This document shows positions 57,078 through 64,000 of a DNA stretch of 64,000 nucleotides, piece by piece. This DNA comes from Escallonia rubra (taxonomy: Eukaryota; Streptophyta; Magnoliopsida; Escalloniales; Escalloniaceae). Within the stretch, counting starts at the first letter, position 1. Each line of letters starts with the position of its first letter. The stretch spans positions 248,001 to 312,000 of the forward strand of contig JAVXUO010000425.1 in assembly GCA_033065855.1 (NCBI GenBank), in the 5' to 3' direction. The position numbers were made by a program, and so were the translations under genes. The notes under the pieces are model-generated. The model did no database searches, was not told the origin of the DNA, and saw only the letters and a program-made list of their open reading frames with translations.

Positions 57078-58772
57078 CTACTGATTGAGAGAGTACCCGA
57101 AAGATTTCATCAAAGAAGCATAAAAAGGAAAGGAGGAGAATATAAAGATAGTGACCGGGAAGAATGCGACGGAGTACAATGCAAATTCCATCCACTGATC
57201 CTTGCTACGTATCTGTAGAATAACAGCTGCTACAAAGGCCAACATCATGGTGGAAATCGAGATGATCAATAAAGTAACTCCTAGCATTAATTTGTTGGGT
57301 AGCGACTGCTTGAAGTCCTTCAACCGAAATGGTGAAGTGAGGATTAAGAGAAAGAGGATGACCGATGTCAAGGCACTTGTTAGGGAAATTACGTCTGCCA
57401 TGGTAAAAAGGATAAATAGACGTTTGTTGCGGAGGATAGGATAACCAGTATCTTGGTTTGGACCTCCTGGTACAGTGAAGGCTGCAGCAAAGGCAACTGT
57501 AGCAATGAGCACAGCAACAATTGAACAATTTTCAGCAGTGCGCTTCAGCCATTCTTTGGCGTTCTCGCGAAGCTGAGCATTATTCTTAACAAATAGCTCT
57601 CGAGCAGTCTTCCCAGCTTCATTATGGAGCCTGATGAATCCGCGGTTGGAGATCTCATTCACACGCTGCACTCACAAACAAAGGTGTGAAGAACAATATG
57701 GTGGTTGTCATATACACATGCTTACGAGTAGAGCATTTGCACATGATGCAAGTCCATTACCAATCAGCTTCTAAGCTTATCAAATGCCAAACTTCATATG
57801 CAAGCTGTATGCAATTTCTTAATTTGTTTTACCCAATCCTAGTAATTAACAATGATGTGCATTTAATTCTACAAGATAAAATCATGGAATTTGAATGGAA
57901 ATTAGAAAGAGAGCAAGAATGAGAAAGGTGGTGTAGATTTAATTTGATGCTTTGACGAAAACGTATTGGTGACCAAAGTTGTGCCTTGCTTTCGAGAAAC
58001 GTATTTCAAAGTGATCCTCTATACGATACAATCAAAGTTACCTGCATTTCTTAAGAATCTTTTAGACTGTCGGGCGACCAATGCCCACTTCACTGGTAAG
58101 GTGATTTTGCCAGTACGGTTAGACACAAGAGACTAAATGAACAGAGTTAGAAGTGCACCTCAAACAATAACAAGTTCTCTTGTAATAGCAGAGCAGGGGT
58201 ATGCATGTCTTCGAGCTTATTATCTGTCGCCTTTATCCCAACCATGTGCAGAATGGAGTTCCCGTCGTTGTCAAGCTTTCGCACTAGCCTTGTCATTGGA
58301 AACTCCATTTTCTCCACAATATCAAGAATGCGTATGTGGTGGTGCCAAATTGCTACGTGTAAAATATTACGCCCCTGTCCATCGATATTCTCTACAGCAT
58401 GAGGAAATAGACGAAGTATTTCTTCAACAATCTTTGCATTGCCTGATTTGGTTGCCAACATCAATGTACTCATATCTGCTTGGTGTGGTTCCCCCAAAGA
58501 TTCACCATCACTAAGTGAAGTGCTTCCAGTATTTTGTGATGATTTTGCTATCAAGAACTTGGCAAGTTCACAAGCTTTTTCAGTATTCAGCTTTTCTTGT
58601 CGAATTGCTTCCGGCAGGAGCATTCAAGAAATCACCGTCAGAAAGAACTGTAGAAAAAGATTATAAAAAACTGGTAGGACAATCTGGAAGAATCCGGGAT
58701 TTAGCCTACCTTGAATAAAGTTCCTGACCCTGCCACCAAGACAAACTTGAGTAATATCCAGATTTGGGACAC
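57078..58772 (-). CDS. PGG-domain ankyrin protein, lineage B (5' exons not in view)
   Basis: Three exons on the minus strand: C 58772-58710 (63 bp), D 58607-58159 (assumed acceptor) and E 57665-57078. Exon C (VPNLDITQVCLGGRVRNFIQ) has both splice sites and is a multiple of three, like exon C of the other copies. For exon D, the AG at 58608 is the only acceptor that keeps the frame; an in-frame TGA precedes it at 58624-58626. Exon D has ankyrin repeats (GRNILHVAIWHH, GNSILHMVG). Exon E has the PGG motif in AAFTVPGGPNQDTGYP and four membrane segments, and ends at SLNQ, lacking the basic tail of copies 1-4 (195 residues). First exons are absent up to the window end; a copia element occupies that side, so they lie beyond it or are lost. 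Confidence 0.7.
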
Positions 58773-59231
58773 CTAAAACCAATCAAGAATTATGAGTGCA
58801 GGTTGTCACTTTGCTAGAAACTGGCTGATGTCTGCCTCAGTTACGATGACAATAATAATAATCAACAAAATAATATGGTTTAACGCCTCGGCTGCACATG
58901 TTGAAATAGAAATACAGCTATTTTCCGTGGAAAAGGAGGGTGGAAGGGGGCGGATTGATCGTTTAGAGCAAACGCGCTAGAGATGAGCCTTGACTGCGCC
59001 TGCATACTCAAGGACCATAGACGCTCCCAGAGGTGAAGCTTGAGCCATTAGTCTACCCATGCACCTCAGAGGGAGAGCGCCTACGGTCCACTGAACTCTA
59101 GGCTAGCTACAACCATTATGTTTAATTCTAATAGCACTTAATTGGTAGCAAGAGGATAATGGAAAAGGTACGGGAGTGTTACAAATCCTGATACGGGACA
59201 CCAGAAACCAATCAAGGATTATGACTTCAGG
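58773..59231. other. Non-coding stretch between lineage B PGG gene and copia element
   Basis: Contains no recognisable gene. A segment of about 44 bp at 58763-58806 (GGGACACC, AACCAATCAAG, ATTATGA) recurs at about 59196-59231, directly against the truncated copia LTR. Confidence 0.5.
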
Positions 59232-59591
59232 CTGTCTAGAACATGGTCATGTAGCCTAGTCTATAGCAGGTAGTTTGCATGTTTTCAGTTGGATGTAAGC
59301 CTATTAAAGGGCTGAGGGTTCTCGGAATAAAGTAGCAGCTTGAAAAACCATATCTTCTTCTTTTCTCCAATGTTTTTACTTCTGTTTGGCATTTGGTTAT
59401 CAGTGGCATCAGAGCCAGGTTTGGAGAATTAAAAAAAAACTGAGAGCATTAAAAGTTGAAAAGAGTGAAAAATGTGAGGTTAGATAGCTGAGAGGTGAGG
59501 TAAGAGTGCTGAGAGTCCTCAAATAAACCCAAATTAGACAGCAGCTTTATCGTTTCATCTTTCTTTACAACCATGGCCTCAGAATACCAAC

Positions 59592-60275
59592 TTGGTGAAA
59601 GCGGAAATGCAATGTTTTGATAGTCACTATAACCATAGGAGTATGCTGATGGAGAATTTTCTACGGTCTAAAGAGTATTGGCAAGTTGTCAAATCTGGAG
59701 TTAGAGAACCTGCAAAAGACGCAGTCATGACGGATGCCCAAAAAATAGAGTTGGATGGGAGGAAGTTAAAGGACTCGAAGGCGAAAATTTATCTTATCCA
59801 AGCAATTGATCGTCCCATCTTGGAAACAATTCTTAGCAAAGAAACTTCCAAGGATATTTGGGATTCCATGAAGAAGAAATATCAAGGCTCTTCTAGAGTG
59901 AAGCGTGCACGTCTTCAAGCCTTGAGAAGGTATTTTGAAGTTCTACAAATGAAGGATGGTGAATCTGTCACCGGCTATTGTGCTATAACTATGGAGATAA
60001 GCAACAAAATACGATTCCATGGTAAGAAGATGGAAGATGTCACAATTGTGGAGAAGATATTGCGTTCCTTGACAACCAAATTCGATTATGTTGTCTGCTC
60101 AATTAAAGAATCCAAAGACATATATGCATTCTCTCTTGATGAACTCCAGAGCTCCTTGTTGGTCCATGAACAGAAAATGAACCGAAGTTCAGCTATAGAG
60201 GAGCAAGCTTTGAAGACTTCTACCTATATTCATTCTTCTAATTCTAGAGGAAAGTGTAGAAGAAGATGTGGGTGA
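59592..60275 (+). pseudogene. Copia gag segment
   Basis: A 227-codon frame matching copia gag. It contains the segment SKDIWDSMKKKYQGSSRVKR and the LRRYFE..MKDGESV segment typical of the family. It stops at 60275 before the zinc knuckle, which lies in another frame. The first codons may be missing: the frame starts inside the usual N-terminal region. Confidence 0.85.
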
Positions 60276-60418
60276 GATCGAGGCAATAGAGATGGCAACA
60301 GGCACTTCAAAGTCGATGATGATCACTTTGAAGGCAAAGGCGGACGACGGGATCAACATTTTGACAAGTCTACGGTAGTGTGTTTTAGATGCCATAAATT
60401 TGGTCATTATAGCTCTGA

Positions 60419-61630
60419 ATGTTACACGAAGCTGCAAATGACAAAGAAAAAGGAGAAAAATCAAATTTTGTTGAGAATAAGGAAGTAGAAACTTTGTTGA
60501 TGGCGGTTCAAGCTCATAAGGAACCTGCTGCAGATGTCTGGTATGTGGATACGGGCTGCAGTAACCACATGTGTGGAAGTAAGTCTTCTTTTTCTTATTT
60601 AAATGAAGACTTTCATTCTACAGTAAGTTTTGGTGATTGTTCTACTGTGAATGTGAGGGGAAAAGGCGATGTTAAGATAAGAACCAACAATGGTTTTGTA
60701 AAAATAATTTCCAATGTGCTTTATGTTCCTGAATTGAAAAGCAATTTGTTATATAATCACTATTCAACAGGGTGCTTGTAAAATATATGATTCTACTAGA
60801 GGAGCAATAGTTGTTGTCGAAATGAGTTCGAACAGGTTGTTTCCATTGAAGATTGAAAGTGTTCAATCTTGTTGACCGAAGTGAAAGACTCTTCATGGTT
60901 GTGGCATTTTTGTTATGGCCACTTGAGTTTCAGTGGACTAAAGACCCTCCAATAGAAAAATATGGTGATAGGTCTTCCTCAAATTGCTATTCCTTCCCAA
61001 GTTTGTGAGGAATATGTTGTTGGCAAACAACATCATTCTCAATTCCCTCAAGGAAAGTCGTGGAGAGCAAAAAATGTCTTGGAGTTGGTTCATTCCGACA
61101 TTTGTGGGCCGATAAAACCATCTTCTAATGGAGGTAAAAGATACCTAATTACTTTCATTGATGATTATACTCGAAAAACTTGGGTTAATTTTTTATAGGA
61201 GAAATCAGAGGCATTTAGTGCATTTAAATGCTTCAAGGCACATGTTGAAAATGAATCAGGAAAAACTATTAAAACTCTTCGTACTGATTGTGGTGGAGAG
61301 TATTGCTCAAAAGAATTTGAAGTTTTTTGTGAAGCTCATGGCATTCGAAGAGAGCTCACAACTGCTTATACACCACAACAAAATGGTGTATCGGAGAGGA
61401 AAAATAGAACCATACTCAATATGGTAAGAAGCTTGCTTGCAAGAGGGAGAGTTCCAAAAAAGTTTTGGCCGAAAGCTGTAAATTGGAGCATTCATGTCTT
61501 GAACAGAAGTCCTACATTTGTTGTTCAAAACATGACATCAGAAGAGGCTTGGAGTGGGTGGAGACCAACTGTAGATCACTTTAGAATTTTTGGTTGCATC
61601 GCTTATGCATATGTCCAGATGAGAAAATGA
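60419..61630 (+). pseudogene. Copia protease and integrase region, broken
   Basis: The protease motif DTG lies in WYVDTGCSNHMCG. Integrase pieces (GGKRYLITFIDDYTRKTW, the NGVSERKNRT-like segment near 61380, and FGCIAYAYV near 61600) are spread over different frames with stops at 60779-60781 and 61196-61198. Confidence 0.85.
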
Positions 61631-61919
61631 AGAAACTTGATGATAAGAGTGAAAAGTGCGTCTTTCTTGGTGTCAGTGAAGTATCCAAAGCATATAAATT
61701 GTCCATCTACTAACGAAGAAGATTGTGACCAGCAGAGATGTAGTTTTTGACGAACAAAGCACTTGGGATTGGAATAGGCAACAGCCTACTCCAGTTATCT
61801 TTGATAGTGATGCTGAAGAAAAAATGCAGCCAACTCCAGCGATCTCTATTCCAGAACATGCATATCAAATGCAACTCCAATAGTTGCTGAAACTTTACTA
61901 GCAACAGTAGAAGCTACTG

Positions 61920-63559
61920 ATGTACGTAGCAGTTCAATCTCCTCATCGTGATCGAAAAAGACCTACATGGATGAAAGACTATAAGGTAACTGGAATCGAT
62001 CAAGGTGAAGATCCAATCACCTACTTTGCTTTATTTTCATATTGTGACCCTACAACTTTTGAAAGTGTGGTCAACGAATCTAAATGGAGGAAGGAGATGG
62101 ATGATGAAATTGAAGCCATTGAAAGAAATGATACTTGGGAGCTAACTGATCTTCCAAAAGAGCACAAAACTATTGATGTAAAATGGTCTTCAAAACAAAG
62201 CTAAGGGAAAATGGTCAAGTTGATAAGTATAAGGCGCAATTGGTGGCTAAGGGATACAAGCAAGAATATGGGGTCAACTATAGAGAAGTTTTTGCTCCAG
62301 TTGCAAGACATGGTACAATCAGATTGGTGATCTCGTTGGCAGCTCAAAATTCTTGGCCTAGCTTCCAGTTGGATGTTAAATACGCATCCTTGCATGGAAA
62401 CTTGGAGGAATAGGTATTTGTTGAACAACCTCCTAGTTATATTAAGATCGGAAATGAGCATAAAGTGTATAAATTAAAAAGGCTCTTTATGGATTGAAAC
62501 AAGCCCCACAGACTTGGTACAGTGGCATTGAGGCTTATTTTCAGAAGGAAGGTTTTCAGAAATGTCCATATGAACATACAAAATTGGAAATGAGGGGAAT
62601 ATGCTCATTGTCTACTTATATGTAGACGATCTTATATATATTGGAAAAGATAACGTCATCTTTGAAGAGTTCAAGAAGTCTATCTGATCTTGGTATGATG
62701 CATTACTTTCTCGGCATAGAAGTAGTGCAGTCTACTAATGGAATCTTTATTTCTCAAAAGAAGTATGTGCTAGAAATTTTGGACAGGTTCCAAATGAGGG
62801 ATTGCAATCCTGTAAGCACTCCAACTGAGTTTGGTTTGATGCTAAACAAAGATCATGAAGGGAAAAAAAGTGGATAGTACCCTTTACAAGCAAATTATGA
62901 GCTGTTTGATGTACTTAACTGCAACAAGACCAGACATAATGCATTCTGTGAGTCTAATAAGCAGGTATATGGAGAATCCAACAGAAAAGCATATGTTAGC
63001 TGCCAAGAGAATCTTTCGCTATTTTGCAAAGAACTAGAGATTTTGGGCTGTTCTACAAGAAGGGTAAAAAATTAGATTTGTTCGGGTTCACCGACAGTGA
63101 TTATGCAGGAGATCAAGATGATAGAAGGAGCACTTCGGGTTGTGTTTTTATGCTAGGCACGGGGGCTATTTCGTGGTCTTCCAAGAAGCAATCTATTGTC
63201 ACCTTGTCAACTACAGAAGCTGAATTTGTTGCTGCAACAGCTTGTACTTGTCAAGCTATCTGGCTAAGGTGAATTCTTGAAGAGTTACAATTCAAGCAAA
63301 CATGAGCTACTATAGTTTTCAGTGTGACAATAACTCAGCCATCAAACTCTCCAAGAATCCTGTGCTACAAGGTAAAAGCAAACATATTGATGTGATGTAT
63401 TATTTTTTAAGAGATCTCAGCGTTGATGGAACAATCGATTTGAAGTATTGCCGAAGTGAAGCTCAACTGGCTAATATATTTACTAAACCTCTTAAATTTC
63501 TTCCCTTCCAAAATCTGAGAAGGTTGTTGGGCATGTACACCTTGGAAAGTTCTAATTGA
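61920..63559 (+). pseudogene. Copia reverse transcriptase and RNase H region, broken
   Basis: Reverse transcriptase segments (WRKEMDDEIEAIERNDTWEL, YKAQLVAKGYKQ, YVDDLIYIG, LGMMHYFLGIEV) and RNase H segments ([33 protein letters not shown]) occur in the standard order but over several frames, with an in-frame TAG at 62411-62413 and a TGA at 63270-63272. Confidence 0.88.
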
Positions 63560-63618
63560 AAGAAGGAGTTGCACACTCATAAATAAAAGCTTAAAAGTCT
63601 TCAGTCTAAGGGAGGGAT

Positions 63619-63741
63619 TGTTGGATAATTTATTAGTGCTGTGAATAGGTTATAGGTGTTGTCCAGAACATGGTCATGTAGTCTTCGTGCTGCCTAGAAC
63701 GTGGTCATGTAGCCTAGTTTATAGCAGGTAGTTTGCATGTT
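63619..63741 (+). repeat. Truncated 3' LTR of the copia element
   Basis: Starts TGTTGGATAATTTATTAGTG after the purine tract AAGGGAGGGAT. It contains a tandem repeat of AGAACATGGTCATGTAG and its AGAACGTGG variant. At 63741 it stops matching the 5' LTR and passes into other sequence. Confidence 0.8.
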
Positions 63742-64000
63742 GAAACCAATAAAATAACCCTAAAGGGGGGGTGAATATGGTTTTAAGACTACTTTAAAAG
63801 ATTAACAAACAACAAACCTCAAACTCAATAACCCAAATAAGCTAACAAACAATCTCAACAAAAATGTAAAACGATAATGTAAAGAGAGAAGGGTTTAGAG
63901 ATACTTGACAAGGAGAATTGAATGGTTCGGCTTGATATACCCGCAAACCTACGTCCACCTCTTCAAGGAAGTCCCTTGCAAGAGCACTAGAATCCACTAG
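63742..64000. other. Unclassified sequence, possibly the end of another retroelement
   Basis: AT-rich sequence with CCCTAAAGGGGGGGTGAATA near its start, a phrase I associate with the ends of some plant retroelements. It interrupts the copia 3' LTR. No coding region is visible before the window ends. Confidence 0.35.

Larger units (their letters stand above)
59232..63741 (+). mobile_element. Degenerate Ty1-copia retrotransposon
   Basis: Order along the plus strand: truncated 5' LTR (59232 to about 59391), methionine-tRNA primer site TGGCATCAGAGCC (59404-59416), gag, zinc knuckle (about 60380-60425, spacing C-2-C-4-H-4-C), protease (WYVDTGCSNHMCG near 60539), integrase (HSDICGP near 61090), reverse transcriptase (YVDDL near 62618), RNase H (63024-63559), purine tract before 63619 and a truncated 3' LTR (63619-63741). 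At least five stops or frame changes break the polyprotein, so it is inactive. The LTRs share AGAACATGGTCATGTAG and TAGCAGGTAGTTTGCATGTT, but each lacks part of the other. Confidence 0.92.

Noticed and set aside
58624..58666. Exon D of the lineage B gene starting at the AG near 58648
   Set aside because: From that acceptor the phase inherited from exon C puts exon D in the wrong frame, and the correct frame has TGA just before the ATG at 58623; the AG at 58608 fits instead.
59592..63559. An active retrotransposon
   Set aside because: Several stops and frame changes interrupt the polyprotein, and both LTRs are truncated, so only a degenerate element is supported.

Overview
The window is nuclear DNA from a flowering plant, most likely a dicot. 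The evidence is a 16-exon plant-type pyrophosphate-dependent phosphofructokinase gene, GT-AG introns throughout, plant-specific PGG-domain ankyrin and OVATE-family genes, and plant hAT, Mutator-like and Ty1-copia elements. I cannot name the species. There are no bacterial features, CRISPR arrays, or tRNA or rRNA genes that I can recognise.

Layout. Bases 1-3837 hold no gene I can support. Bases 3838-13167 (minus strand) are a complete PFP beta-subunit gene; its 16 exons join in frame to 564 residues. Two transposons sit in its introns: a non-autonomous hAT-like element with an 8-bp target duplication (7671-8550), and a foldback element with 301-bp arms (11486-12507). Bases 13168-16481 are intergenic.

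From about 16.5 to 58.8 kb lies a decaying tandem array. Its basic module is a convergent pair: a short OVATE-family gene on the plus strand, tail to tail with a five-exon ankyrin/PGG-domain membrane-protein gene on the minus strand. One OVATE copy (16492-16959) is open; the other three are broken and a fourth is only a tail. Of the ankyrin/PGG genes, copies 1 (17350-20737, 686 aa) and 2 (27661-32215, 657 aa) are open end to end. Copy 3 (38597-41937) has a frameshift in exon 1. Copy 4 (46162-49420) has a stop codon and a lost splice acceptor. A second, divergent PGG lineage (B) survives as a 5'-incomplete gene at 57078-58772, as an orphan first exon at 53436-53958 (lineage uncertain), and as three degenerate fragments. 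Upstream of the copies a conserved spacer block (S) recurs about seven times.

Transposons mark the order of events. An hAT element (21846-23170 and 36556-37970) is shared by two duplicated spacers, so it predates their duplication. A Mutator-like element carrying what looks like an exon of the nuclear-pore gene NUA/TPR (23188-24568) and a second Mutator-like element inside an intron of copy 2 (28441-29645) are each in only one copy, so they came later; paralogous empty sites are visible in the window. A degenerate Ty1-copia element fills 59232-63741 and lies upstream of the lineage B gene.

Functionally, PFP acts in cytosolic sugar metabolism. The PGG/ankyrin proteins belong to the ACD6/ITN1-like family of plant membrane proteins linked to defence and stress. 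OVATE proteins are growth-related transcriptional repressors. Nothing here forms an operon; the array reads as birth-and-death evolution of a defence-type gene family.
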